The translations under genes and the position numbers were made by a program. From assembly GCF_007565055.1 (NCBI RefSeq), contig NC_044568.1:45092156-45156155 (forward strand): a stretch of 64,000 nt of DNA, given 5' to 3'. Positions within the stretch are counted from its first letter, which is position 1, and every line of letters starts with the position of its first letter. The notes beneath the pieces are model-generated. The model did no database searches. It worked only from the letters and a program-made list of their open reading frames with translations, and was not told the origin of the DNA. The DNA is from Rhinopithecus roxellana (lineage: Eukaryota; Chordata; Mammalia; Primates; Cercopithecidae). This document shows positions 10,960 to 21,345 of this stretch, piece after piece.

Positions 10960-11712
10960 CTGTTCATCATCGGTTTCAACTCTTTGGAACACAGTTTCAA
11001 GCATGTGCCCAGCATTGGAGATTCCATGATGAGCAAAACCATTAAGATCCCACTGAAAGGCCTTGAAACCCATCAGGGAAGGAAGGAGGGAAGGAAGGGA
11101 GGAATGGGAAAGGAAGGGAAGGGAAGGGAAGGGGGGAAGGAGGGAGGGAGGGAGGGAGGGAGGAAAGAAGGAAGGAAGGAAGGAAGGAAGGAAAGAAGGA
11201 AGGAAGGAAGGAAGGAGAAGGGAAGGAAGGAAAGGAAAGGGAAGAAAGGAAGGGAAGGGAAGGAAGGAAAGAAAGGGAGGGAGGGAGGGAAGGAAAGAAG
11301 GAAGGAAGGAAGGGGAAGGAAGGAAAGGAAGGAAGGGGAAAGAAGGGAAGGAAGGAAGGAAAAGGAAAGGAAGGAAGGAAAGGGAAGGGAAGGAAGGAAG
11401 GAAGGAGGGGAAAGAAGGGAAGGAAGGAAGGAAAAGGAAAGGGAAGGGAAGGAAGAAAGGAAGGAAGGGGAAAGAAGGGAAGGAAGGAAGGAAAGGGAAA
11501 GGAAGGAAGGAAAGGGAAGGGAAGGAAGGAAGGAAGGAAGGAAGGAAGGAAGGAAGGAAGGAAGGGAAGGGAAGGGAAGGAAGGAGGAAGGAAGGAAGGA
11601 AGGAAGGAAGGAAGGAAGGAAGGAAGGAAGGAAGGAAGGAAGGAAGGAAGGAAAGGGAAGGAAGGGTGAGTGTTCAGTGGAGAGGAGAATGATGAGGGCA
11701 GTCAGGGAACTC
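10960..11712 (+). repeat. Direct-repeat copy 2, containing the GGAA expansion
   Basis: Second copy of the 10300-10486 sequence: 'cccagcattggaga' at 11008, 'gatcccactgaaagg' at 11047, 'ggagaggagaatg' at 11679. The GGAA seed between them has grown to about 590 bp. Downstream it continues in the ancient repeat to about 11830, suggesting this copy keeps the original context. Confidence 0.7.
11076..11668 (+). repeat. (GGAA)n polypurine microsatellite, about 590 bp
   Basis: Almost pure purine: GGAA units mixed with GGGA, GGGAA and GAAA. The longest clean GGAA run is roughly 11588-11652 (about 16 units), with a second at 11518-11564. It is open in several plus frames (up to 279 codons of G/K/E/R), which is a composition artefact. 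Long GGAA arrays can bind ETS factors and can form triplex DNA; neither is shown here. Confidence 0.97.
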
Positions 11713-12089
11713 CACTTTCATCTCCTAGGGGCCTCTTTTAGTCTAGGTGCAGTGAAAGCAGTCCATGAGTGGGGATGTTTCAGCTGAGACAGGAATGAGG
11801 ATATGAATTAGCCAGACAATGGGAGTAGGGATTGTTGGTGGAGAGAGAGGCAGAGGTAAATTGAGGAAAGGATGAAAGTTCAAGCAAACTGAAATGCAGA
11901 CAATGCAGAGGGCACCTGTGGTCCTAGAATCCTGTTACACTTTTATTTCCAGCATTCAAGGAATGGAAAATTCTATGATCCCATAATTTCAAGCATCTAT
12001 GATTCAACAGCTCTCTATTATTAAGATTCTCTGAGTTAATTTTCCCAGAGTTGACGAATACATCTTTCTAAGCCCCTGGCTTTTAGGTG
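11713..12089 (+). mobile_element. Ancient repeat tail plus unassigned sequence
   Basis: Up to about 11830 the text follows an old mammalian repeat ('cagctgagacaggaatgagga'-class). The rest is unassigned, with no exon seen. Confidence 0.4.
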
Positions 12090-12460
12090 CAATGAATCTG
12101 CATCTGCCTTCGATGATTCCTTTGCTAGTGTAGACAGGGTTAAAGAGAAATATTTGGGGGGAAAAAAAAAAGCCCATACACATTTGTTCTGCAATCTGCC
12201 TCCCAATTAGACTCTGTTCTTCTCTGCTCTGGGAAAAGAGACAAAAGAAAATACAGACAGGGGCCCTGCTTATACTAATGAGAGATCTCCATGGGCAGAG
12301 TTAATGCCAAGCCCTGTTCAGCCGCCAGGCCATCCCCAGCACAGGGTGAGCGCACAGACTAATTTATGTGGAATAAAAACACATTTTTACATGGTGCCCT
12401 GACACCAAGACAGGCGTTTCCTCCCCACAAAACAAGCCCAATTATCATGGCATGCTCTGT
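12090..12460. promoter_or_regulatory. Repeat-free block, candidate conserved non-coding element
   Basis: No transposon signature over about 370 bp. Base composition is balanced and AT-rich words such as 'ctaatttatg' and 'aataaaaacac' are embedded in GC-richer sequence. There is no coding potential. The regulatory call is an inference from texture only. Confidence 0.25.
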
Positions 12461-12589
12461 GGCCTCTGCTGCTCTGTGAAAAGAGTTGCAAATTCTTTTA
12501 ACCCTTTATACCACAGAGAACAGGAACAAAGGGAAGCAGGAAGTCGATTCTGGACATGTGCACCATGCAGCCCCACACTAAGAGCTCAA

Positions 12590-12732
12590 GTGTTGGACCC
12601 CAAGAAATTGCTCAGCCACTTGGTGCCTCAGTGTCTCCCCCAGATACAGGGCTGTTGTGCCAATTATATAAGTTAATGCAGGTGAAACTCTAAGAACAGT
12701 CGCTGACATATAGCATATGCTCAATAAAACTT
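12590..12732 (+). mobile_element. MIR fragment
   Basis: MIR core and tail: 'ctcagccacttggtgcc' region near 12611, ending 'atatgctcaataaa' at 12714. Confidence 0.65.
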
Positions 12733-12985
12733 AACTATTAGCTGTTTGTATCAAATAGAAGCCAGAAAATGCCATGAAATACATGCCATATTAAGGGATG
12801 GGTTAAACAGAGATTGGCCTTGCTGGTGTGTGGAGAATACAGTGGGCAGGACAAGAAGCATGAAAGGGCATAGGGTGCTGAGGAAATGGCAACTTGTTTA
12901 CTACATAAGAACCTAAGGTCCATGGAGCCTGGAGCAGAGCAAAGAATAGCAGGAGAGGAAAAATGGAAATGTGGGTTATGGATGC

Positions 12986-13199
12986 CTTGGTCAGTCCAGG
13001 CTGCTGTAACAGAGTACCATAGACTGGGTGGCCTACAGATAACAGAAATTTATTTCTCACACTTCTGGAGGCTGAAAGTCCCAGGTCGGATGCTTGCATG
13101 GTCAAGTTCTGGGAAGGGCTCTCTTTGAGGTTGTAGATGGCCTACTTCTCACTGTGTCATCACATGGTAGAAAGAAGGTAAGAAGGCTCCCTACAGTCC
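12986..13199 (+). mobile_element. Ancient retroelement fragment, 5' piece
   Basis: Recognisable mammalian repeat ('caggctgctgtaacag' at 12998, 'tttatttctcacact' at 13049, 'ttctggaggctg' at 13064). It is the same element as 13505-13672, split by an Alu. Family not assigned (L1M 3' end or LTR-like). Confidence 0.7.
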
Positions 13200-13504
13200 C
13201 GTTTTTGTTTGTTTGTTTGTTTGTTTGAGACAGAGTCTCGCTCTGTTGCCAGGCTGGAGTGCACTGTCGCGATCTCGGCTTACTGCAACCTCCGCCTCCC
13301 GGGTTCAAGAGCTTCTCCTGGCTCAGCCTCCCTAGTAGCTGGGACTATAGGCATGTACCACCATCCCCAGCTAATTTTTGTATTTTTAGTAGAGACAGGT
13401 TTCACCATTTTGGCCAAGATGGTTTCTATCTCCTGACCTCGTGATCCGCCCACCTTGGCCTCCCAAAGTGCTGGGATTACAGGCGTGAGCCACCATGCTT
13501 GGCC
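13200..13504 (-). mobile_element. Alu (AluS-type), antisense
   Basis: Full-length antisense Alu beginning with a (GTTT)n stretch (13202-13227), splitting the older repeat around it. Confidence 0.95.
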
Positions 13505-13672
13505 CCTCTAGGGTCCTCTTTATAAAGACACTAATCTTATTCATGAGGCTCCACCCTCATGACCTAACCACCTCCCAAACACCCCACCTCCTAATCCCAT
13601 CACCTTGGGGATAAGGATTTCAACATATGAATTCGGGGTGGGGAATACACAAACATTTAGTCCATTGCACGG
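13505..13672 (+). mobile_element. Ancient retroelement fragment, 3' piece
   Basis: Continues 12986-13199: 'ctctttataaagacact' at 13514, 'ctcatgacctaacca' at 13556, 'tcaacatatgaattc' at 13620, ending near 'tagtccattgca'. Confidence 0.7.
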
Positions 13673-13699
13673 GAGATCACTACAGGTTTTAAGATCAAA

Positions 13700-14165
13700 A
13701 TGATTCTTTAATTATACTTTCTCCCAAGTACCAGAAACACAACTCAAACTGGCTTAAGCAAAATAAATAGGCTCATGGAATTGGAACTTGCTGCAGTAAA
13801 GCTGGCTCTAGGCTAGATTAGACTAGATTAGCTCTAGGTTAGCTGAACTAGATTCAGATGCTTCCATGATTTCTTCAGGGCACCACTCCCTCCATCTCTG
13901 AACTCTGCGTTTCTCAATGTTGGTTTCATTCAGCAGCAAGAGCTCCCCAACTGGTGACAGAGACAGCCATCAACAGCTCCAGGGTGACAAACTATCAGTG
14001 AAGCCACACTGGGGGAAAGAACATTCCAGGCCTGAACTTCCTTGGCTTGGCTCTGAACCAATCAGTGCTCCAGAGAATGGATGATGTGATCTCTGACTGG
14101 TAAGACCTGGTCACGTGTTGTGTGCTTGTTACTGGAGATGGGGGGGCGTCTTGGCTAGACATCAA
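13700..14165 (+). mobile_element. Ancient interspersed repeat, unassigned
   Basis: The 'aactcaaactggcttaa' word at 13742 and the 'gaaccaatcagtg' block at 14056 are typical of one common old mammalian repeat. A related copy occupies about 55113-55790. A patch at 13805-13855 contains imperfect 'agattag'-type short repeats. Confidence 0.5.
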
Positions 14166-14189
14166 GAAAGGGATAATTTTTTACATACA

Positions 14190-14476
14190 AGGGATGTGTG
14201 TGTGTGTGTGTGCTCTGTCACCCAGGCTGGAGTGCAATGGCATGATCTCGGCTCACTGCACTCTCTGCCTCCTAGGTTCAAGCAATCCTCCTGCCTCCTG
14301 CATAGCTGGGATTACAGGCATGCACCATCACGCCCAGCTATTTTTTTGTAATTTTAGTAGAGACGGGGTTTTGCCATGTTGGCCAGGCTGGTCTTGAACT
14401 CCTGACGTCAGGTGATCTGCCTGCCTCAGCCTCCCAAAGTGCTAGGATTACAGACACGAGCCACTTAGCCTGGCCT
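14190..14476 (-). mobile_element. Alu, antisense, with TG microsatellite at its tail
   Basis: Antisense Alu. The tail end is replaced by a (TG)n run (14195-14212), and the 5' end reads 'agcctggcc' at 14468. Confidence 0.93.
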
Positions 14477-14658
14477 GTGTGTGGTTTTACATCGTTTTGT
14501 TGCAGTTGTGTTATTTTACCAGAAGAAGGATGATGGATTCTAGGAGGCAAAAATATCATATGTTCACAGTGTATATGTGTAGGTTTTTATTTGTGATTTT
14601 GAAAGTAATGTGGATTTGTATGAACAATAACAAAAAAGACCACAGCAGAGACAGCAAA
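14477..14658 (+). repeat. Direct repeat X, left copy
   Basis: About 180 bp, matched in order by 15330-15505: 'ttgtgttattttacc', 'aaaaatatcatatg', 'tatatgtgtaggttt', 'gcaaa'. Roughly 85-90% identical by eye. It ends directly at the LTR boundary at 14659. Sequence origin not recognised. Confidence 0.85.
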
Positions 14659-15329
14659 TGTGGAATTGTTACTGGACCAAACCGAGGGTCGGGCTGCTCT
14701 TTCTTCCAGACCAATAATGAGATGCAGATGTACTGGGGAGAAGGAGAGTTTTATTTCTGTAATTGGTTACAGGGAGAAGGCCTGGAAAATATTGCCAGAC
14801 CAACTCAAAATTACAAAGTTTTACAGAGCTTATATACCCTCTAAGCTGTATGTCTCCGTGTAAGCGTGCATTCATCTAAAGACATAGTGATTAACTTCTT
14901 CTAATCTGTAACTAAGGTCTGAGTCCTGAAGACCTTCCTTTGGAGCCTCAGTAAATTTACTTAATCCAAATGGGTTCAGGTGCTGGGGTGATTACCCTTG
15001 TCTTGTCTCCTGCTAAATCATGAAGGTTTGGGGAGTTCCTTCAGATCCCCAATAAACTTGTTTGTGGAGGCCTGGCGAGTTTCTTCAGACCCTGAATAAA
15101 ACTTGTTTAATCCTAAGTGGGTCCTGTTAAGAATTCCTTCATTATCTTTTCATGCTTTAAGGCCCAGGAAAGGCCTAGGTAAAACTCTTGGGCTCTTGTT
15201 ACATTCCAGCCTTTGCATAAGGGTAGTGGCTGTTTCAGCTTTTAACATTTAACTTAACCACTCAGTCAGTGCTGAAAGTTGTTATGGAGGCCTGCCTGTT
15301 CAGCCGTCAGGGAGACCTGGCCTGCCACA
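14659..15329 (-). mobile_element. Solo ERV LTR, minus strand, about 671 bp
   Basis: The ends form the LTR inverted motif TGTGG...CCACA. On the minus strand a TATA box (complement of 'tatata' at 14831) lies upstream of an AATAAA signal (complement of 'tttatt' at 14750). The U3 holds three diverged copies of a roughly 50-60 bp unit (near 14930, 15030 and 15080: 'cttcaga(c/t)c' followed by '(a)ataaa-cttgttt'). No gag/pol/env sequence adjoins it. Family not assigned; short frames within it are not viral proteins. Confidence 0.75.
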
Positions 15330-15505
15330 GTTTTATGTTGTTTGTTGTAGTTGTGTTATTTTACCAGAAGGAAGATGGATGCTAGCAGGCAAAAATATCA
15401 TATGTTCACAGTATATATGTGTAGGTTTTTATTTGTGCTTTTGAAAATAGTGTGAATTTGTATAGAAAAAAAAAAGACTAGAGCAGGGATGGCAAATGTG
15501 TAATG
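15330..15505 (+). repeat. Direct repeat X, right copy
   Basis: Begins immediately after the LTR's last base and repeats 14477-14658, diverging after 'ggcaaatgtg' at about 15491. Confidence 0.85.
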
Positions 15506-15859
15506 ACCTTGTCATCACTACACTTCTGATACTCATGCCAGGCCTGGCTCATTCGTTGCCAATCCACCACAGTTCTCTTCCCTATTGATTCAGCAACCTT
15601 GCTATCAGTCAATTTCAGTAGAAACTATTTGCCACCTCTGGACAGGGGAAAGGGGTCTAATATTATTTCTTCTTTCTTGGGTGCTATACATCTGATATAT
15701 TTCAACCAGAAGGTGATAGCTGAAGAAAAGATGGGACTGACCGTCTTTCTCATCACGTTGGGAAAGAAAAGGAAGGAATGTGTCCAATGTTACAAGAGCT
15801 GGAGCAGTCCCAAACGCAAGCCGAAAGCACCTTCTCCTAGCAGCAACAGCCCAGGAATC
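15506..15859. other. Unassigned sequence
   Basis: No clear repeat or exon. Two overlapping opposed frames (15599-15961 plus, 15605-15877 minus) have no family resemblance and no splice or start context worth calling. Confidence 0.45.
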
Positions 15860-16062
15860 AGAGTGCTGGGTGTCCAAATCCTAAGTTTCCTGCAGACTAA
15901 CTCTGTGGCCTTTGGCCAATTACTTCACCTCTGTAGAAGTGTTTTTTCATCTGTAAAATAGAAATAACAGCAAATCCCTTCAGGGTCATTGTGAAGATGG
16001 AAGAGATGATGCAGGCAAAGCATTTGTCCAGACACATACTTAGCGCTCAAAAAGCAAAGGCT
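15860..16062 (+). mobile_element. MIR
   Basis: Well-preserved MIR order: 'gtggcctttggcca' at 15905, 'cttcacctctgtaga' at 15922, 'catctgtaaaatagaaataa' at 15948 and the degenerate tail. Confidence 0.85.
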
Positions 16063-16120
16063 ATCTTTGAAGTCATCATTAATATGCCTTCCTATGGTTT
16101 TCCAGCTTCCAGGCTCTTAC

Positions 16121-16130
16121 TGTTTTTTTG

Positions 16131-16162
<32 letters not shown>
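16121..16162. repeat. Poly-T run
   Basis: Interrupted then pure T run, with more than 30 T in a row at about 16133-16162. It has no retroelement body attached, so it is either an orphan tail or a simple expansion. Confidence 0.9.
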
Positions 16163-16997
16163 CCGTTTGTTGTTTCTTTAAATTCAGTTGAGGAAGTGAG
16201 AAAATTAAGATAACTAAGTGGTTTCATGACAACGTTATGTAAAACCATCTCCCCGCGGATCCTTCTCGCTAAATAGAGAACAGAATTTGAATTTCCAAAA
16301 GTAACTCAGTAAACTCTCTGATCATTGGGGAATGTGGAGCCTGGTTAATCAAATACAGAGAAATCAGAGTTAATCAAATAAGGAGTTACTGTGTTGCCCA
16401 TGTTGGAATTACCCTTGCTAAAATAATTAGGATGTGGTAGAAACACAACTAAAAACATCTTAGGGGCTCCGCATTGCCCAGAAGATCATAGAGCTCAGAA
16501 CGTGGCCCCAGACTCTAGTTGTGGTCCCACTAGGGACCCACGCAGCCTTCTCTCATGACCACATTCCTGGGCCCCAGGCACACACCTGGCATTTCTGCGG
16601 TTTTCCATGCGTTGTGACGGTCTCCCTCTTAGAGGGCTTTCATCACATCACAGGGCCTTTCCACGCCACGGTCTCTTCATCTATAAACAGGCACAATGGT
16701 ACTTCCTTGCTGGAAGCTTGGGAGACTCATGAGGGGCCATGTGTGTCCATGTGCCTTGAGGAAGGCCTGCTGGGCTGTAGGTGCCCAGAAAGCCTCAGCT
16801 AAGCCTAGATGTGAAGGTCTGGAAATCCCTGTCATCCAACAGCAATCCCAGAAGAGCGATGACCTCAGGTTCAGGTAGGGCTTAGAGGGCCTTTGCAATT
16901 ATAGAAGAAAACCACAGGACTTCTATTTCATTCAAGACCCTTCTCTCAACTCCCCTACTGACAATTCCAGGCTACTTAGGTTATAAAAGATAAATGC
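16163..16997. other. Unique sequence, no gene seen
   Basis: About 830 bp without a clear repeat. Overlapping frames on both strands between 16521 and 16898 lack recognisable motifs, and I do not call them. Confidence 0.45.
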
Positions 16998-17302
16998 GGT
17001 CTGGAATGGTGGCTCATGCCTGTAATCCCAGCACTTTGGGAGGTCGAGGCGGGTGGATCACAAGGTCAGGAGTTTGAGATGAGCCTGGCCAACATAGTGA
17101 AACCTCATCTCTACTAAAAACACAAAAATTAGCCAGGCATGATGGCACGTACCTGTAGTCCCAGCTACTCAGGAGGCTGAGGCAGGAGAATCACTTAAAC
17201 CCTGGAGGCAGAGATTGCAGTGAACTGAGACGGCACCACTGCACTCCAGCCTGGGCAACAGAGCGAGACTCCATCTCAAAAGACAAAAAGAAAAAGAAAA
17301 AG
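16998..17302 (+). mobile_element. Alu, full length
   Basis: Complete Alu with an A/G tail. Duplicated 'agataaat' flanks (16989 and 17302 areas) mark the target site. Confidence 0.94.
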
Positions 17303-17313
17303 AGATAAATCCA

Positions 17314-17618
17314 GGCCAGGCACAGTGGCTTACTTTTGTAATCTTAGCACTTTGGGAGGCCAAGGTGAGTGGATCACTTGAAGTCAGGACTTCAAGACCA
17401 GTCTGGCCAACATAATGAAACCCTGTCTCTGCTAAAAATACAAAAATTAGCCAGGCATGATGGTGCACAACTGTAGTCCTAGCTACTTAGGAGGCTGAGG
17501 CAGGAGAATTGCTTGAACCCAGGAGACATAGGTTGCAGTGAGTCGAGATGGTGCCACTGCACTCCAGCCTGAACGACAGAGCAAAACTGTCTCAAAAAAA
17601 AAAAAAAAAAAAAAAAAA
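17314..17618 (+). mobile_element. Alu, full length, head-to-tail with the previous one
   Basis: Second Alu in the same orientation, 11 bp after the first, with a pure poly-A tail (17594-17618). It is more divergent than its neighbour, so this is two insertions rather than a tandem duplication. Confidence 0.94.
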
Positions 17619-17734
17619 TTCCTGATCATTGTAACTTAGGCGACTTTATTATTCATAAGAAGTAAAGAAACTGATCTGTCTCAAGCATCTCATCAAGGAA
17701 TACCTTTGAATGCAGGACTTTCTTCATAAAAGCA

Positions 17735-17935
17735 GCAGCAAAGATTATAATGACATCCATTGAGAACTCCTCATGTATTAGGCACTGTTCTAAGTATCTT
17801 TCATGTATTCACTCATTTAATCCTCCCACCCTATTTTATAGAGAAGGAAATGGAGGCACAGAGAGGTTAAGCAACTTTCCCAAGGTCACACAGCTAGTAA
17901 GTGGCAGAGCTTAGGAACCTAACCCCTCTATAGTA
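17735..17935 (-). mobile_element. MIR, antisense
   Basis: Classic reverse MIR: 'tcatttaatcctccca' at 17812, 'gaggcacagagaggtt' at 17852, 'aaggtcacacagctag' at 17882. Confidence 0.9.
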
Positions 17936-18489
17936 GATGATAAAATCCACTCTCACCCACATTCTGCAGAAGCGAGATGTTTTGATTCTCTTCTTTTCCC
18001 AGTCAATAATGTATCTTAAGCCAAGTATCAAACTTTTTTGTTCATAGTACATAAAATACTAACAAATGCTCTACAAATCAGCACCTTCCTTTATCATATG
18101 CAATGTGCTTTGATATTTTCCGTAATATTCCATTATATTTTGTATTATTTTAAAATGCTGGTTGCCATTCTGCTAAATTGATTTTAAGGTGGACTAATCA
18201 CTCATGCTGCACAGTTTGAAAAACATCATACTAGAATCTAAGTTACTTAAAAAGGGTCAGATTCAGTCACCACTATAAGGCTAGTGCCCAGTGTGGTGCA
18301 TGGCTCATAGAAGACCCTCTGGCCATGTTTATCCAATGGAATGTTTAAACATGAATGTCCAGAGCAGAGGTCTCTGACTAATGGCCCAGAGTTGCAGTCT
18401 AACCCATACAATTGTTTTCTTTCGCCTGCATAGAACTTACATTTTTGTTCAAAGATTGCTAACATCTCAAAAGCAGATTCAGGAAGAGT
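17936..18489. other. Unassigned sequence, no gene seen
   Basis: The 18360-18470 part resembles old transposon sequence, but I cannot name it. The 125-codon minus frame at 18247-18624 partly overlaps an L1 3' end and is not a gene call. Confidence 0.4.
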
Positions 18490-18735
18490 AAGTTCTGCTG
18501 ATTTATTGTACCGCAAGGTGACTATAGTTAATAATAATATATTGTATATTTCAAAGGAGCTAAAAGAGAGGATTTTAAATATTCTTACCACAAAGAAATG
18601 ATAAGTATTGGAGGTGATGGGCATGATAGACTGATTTGATCATTCCACAATGTATACGTGGATCAAAACATCACATCACACCCCGTAATTACATAGTTAT
18701 TATTTTTCAATAAAAGTAAAACAAAACTTTAACAG
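18490..18735 (+). mobile_element. L1 3' end fragment (L1MA/MB-like)
   Basis: L1 3' UTR text: 'gactatagttaataata' at 18520, 'atattgtatatttcaaa' at 18537, 'gattgatcattccaca'-like at 18636, ending '...caataaaagtaaaac'. Confidence 0.85.
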
Positions 18736-19379
18736 AGAGACCAAAAATTCAAAGTTAAACTAGAAGTAGGAGATTTTTAAAAGTACCCAGATCTCCAACT
18801 TCTGAAATAATCAGATTTGGCAAATCTGGGGGACCGCTGGGTGAAGAGGAGTTCTGGCTGTCTCTGTAAGCAGAGCTCCGCGCTCTCCCTTCCCCATCCT
18901 CCATCCCCTCACCCAGCCTCTTTTCCATCTGACTTCAGACTTTTGCCCCATCTTGTTTTACCCTAGCTAATGTTACTCACTTGTCCCCTACCTGGGCCCT
19001 GTTAGTATCATGATTTGGGTCTGGCTGAGGACTTTAATATTAAAAATGAAATAGGAAAAATCTATAAGCAAACAGTGACATTTACCACTCTCTGCTATCC
19101 TCTGTTCCCTGCTACGATTCCAACAGTGACCTTAAGGCATGATTGCTTGAATGCCTAGAGACGTTTTAATTTGGATTTCCTTTTGTTCCCTCTGCTCGTC
19201 TCACCAGACAGTTGTTTTAAGACATCTCTACCAATGCCCCATATCTATCTTGCCTAGAGCCTTTCCAGGAACCCACATTCCCTTCTGGGAATCTTTAGGA
19301 GCTGGGTACCCACCGGTATCTGGAGATTCTGTTTGCTGTGACTTGCCATGAAGATGGTGGCTTTAGACAGGATGGGCTG
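18736..19379. other. Unique sequence, no gene seen
   Basis: GC content varies but no exon, repeat or RNA gene is recognised. Confidence 0.45.
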
Positions 19380-19600
19380 TTTGGGAGCACCAACTCTGAA
19401 GCCAGACTGCCACTTGCTAGGTGTGGGACATTGGAGCAAGTCTTTTAGCTTCTGTGTGTCCCTGTGTCCTCACCAGATAATGGAAATAATAGTAGCATAT
19501 ATATCAATGCAGGGTTTGGGAAAGATTAAATACGATAATTCACGTAAAGTGCTTTACCACGCTGCCCAATAAATATCAGTAGTTATGACATGCTGCAAGC
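19380..19600 (+). mobile_element. MIR
   Basis: MIR order: 'gaagccagactgcc' at 19398, 'tgtcctcaccagataatgga' region at 19465, 'aaataatagtagc' at 19483, 'gtaaagtgctt' at 19544. Confidence 0.82.
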
Positions 19601-20098
19601 ACTGGGGCATTTTGTCAGCCTGGCTGTGCATGGGAATGGTGGTGTGGCGTTCCCTGGGCACAGGAAGGTCTGTCAGAAACTGTCACCAGCTCACGTTGAG
19701 GCTGAAGGGGAAGGGCCTGGTTGTGTTTCAAGCTCATCCTTTGTGTTCCTCATTCCCCAGGGCCCTCTGGTAACCATGGCAATGCAGCTTACAGGTTGCC
19801 AAGTTCAAAACAATGTTTCTAAGCAAGAAGTTTTGCTGACATCACCCATCTTGATGAGAAGGGAATGGAGGCTCGTGGGTCCACACTGCCGTCAGGGCCA
19901 GCCTGAAAAGAGGAGAGCCTCTGTTAGGACTCTTTTTACTTGTCTACCTAAGTAATGATGTCCAGGCAAAAACAAACAAGAAAAACAAACAACAACAGCT
20001 GAAACAGCTGACATGGTCATCCTGAGCCCCGCTTACACCACCTCTTACAGTGTACTAAACTGAACCTAAGCTTTGGGGTCTAATGAACTAAGAGCCAT
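19601..20098. other. Unique sequence, no gene seen
   Basis: No repeat or exon recognised apart from a short (AAAC)n stretch near 19970-19990. The 121-codon frame at 19590-19955 shows no family resemblance. Confidence 0.45.
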
Positions 20099-20397
20099 TT
20101 TTTTTTTTTTTTTTTTTAAGACAGATCCTTGTTCTGTCGCCCAGGCTGGTGTGCCGTGGCATGATCTCGTCTCTCTGCAACCTCCATCTCCTGGGTTCAA
20201 ATGATTCTCCTCCCTCAGCCTCCCGAGTAGCTGGGATTACAGACACACACCACCACGCCCAGCTAATTGTTGTATTTTTAGTAGAGATGGAGTTTCACCA
20301 TGTTGGCCAGGCTGGTCTCAAACTTCTGACCTTGTGATCCCCCCGCCTCAGCCTCCCAAAGTGCTGGGATTACAGGCTTGAGCAACTACGCCCGGCC
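20099..20397 (-). mobile_element. Alu, antisense, full length
   Basis: Starts with a T run at 20099 and ends at the Alu 5' end 'cgcccggcc' at 20389. Confidence 0.95.
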
Positions 20398-20822
20398 CAA
20401 TATTTCTTGAAGATGAAAGAATAATTATCACAGAGCTTGTTACTTGCTCCTCATTCACCCTAAGTAATTTTCTTGTGTTTAGTTTGCTTATCTGTGTCTT
20501 GTATATCTTTTCATGACAAACTTGTATACCTTGTCCAATAAAACACCTCAAAATACAATCTGAATGTTAACACTAACATAACATCAATATTAACACCCAT
20601 TTACTAAGGTTCAGGTCAAATTCCATTTCCATCATAGGCTTTCTTGGCTATATCTGGCTCACACAGAATTTCCTTTTCCTTTTATCCTCTCTCCAGAGCC
20701 TGCATGGTTCTTTGTACATCACTGAAGACATTTACTGTGTCCTAATCTATGGGTCAGTTTGTACCTACTCCCCTCTTAAGTAGACATCCCTAGGGGTAAG
20801 GGTGACCTTGTTTAGTCTCTAG
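20398..20822. other. Unassigned sequence, no gene seen
   Basis: The 20600-20815 part resembles an L2-type remnant ('tttgtacatcact', 'tctatgggtcagtttg'), with low certainty. No exon. Confidence 0.35.
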
Positions 20823-21345
20823 GAGCACCAGCGAATGAATGGGTGGGAGAATGAATGGATGGATGATGATGATGAATGAATGATCAAATGAGGGAGTGAA
20901 GAAATGAATGAGTGACTGAGTAAATGAATAAGTGGATAAATGAATGGATAAGTGGGGGAATAAATGAGTGAGTGAATGAATGGATGAATGCGTGAATGAA
21001 TGGATAAATGAGTGAATGAATGATTGAGTGAATGAATGGATGACTGAGTGAATTCATGAATGGATGAATGAGTGAGTGGTTGAATGAGTGAGTAAATGAA
21101 TGGTTGGATGACTGAGTGAATGAATGGATGATTGAGTGAGTGAATGGATGAATGTGTGAAGGAATGGATAAATGAGTGAATGAATGATTGAGTGAGTGAA
21201 TGGATGAATGTGTGAAGGAATGGATAAATGAGTGAATGAATGATTGAGTGAGTGAGTGAATTCATGAAAGGATGAATGAGTGAGTGGTTGAATGAGTGAG
21301 TAAATGAATGGATGGATGACTGAGTGAATGAATGAATTCATTCTT
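20823..21345 (+). repeat. (TGAA/TGAG/TGGA)n minisatellite with higher-order units
   Basis: About 520 bp of tetranucleotide-derived repeat. Two larger periods are visible: a 56-bp unit ('aatgtgtgaagg' at 21151 and 21207) and a roughly 208-bp duplication ('aattcatgaa' at 21051 and 21259, with the next 75 bp nearly the same). The minus-strand frames rich in I-H-S are artefacts of the repeat. Confidence 0.95.

Noticed and set aside
10948..11787. 279-codon frame rich in G, K, E and R
   Set aside because: It is the GGAA array read in frame. Other frames are equally open and there is no non-repetitive coding context.
16998..17618. Tandem Alu duplication
   Set aside because: The two copies differ too much from each other and have separate tails, so they are independent insertions.
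20819..21341. 148- and 95-codon minus frames rich in I-H-S
   Set aside because: Artefact of the TGAA minisatellite.
20823..21345. Possible CRISPR-like repeat array
   Set aside because: Repeats are contiguous short units with no unique spacers, in a primate genome; the same applies to 63312-63588.
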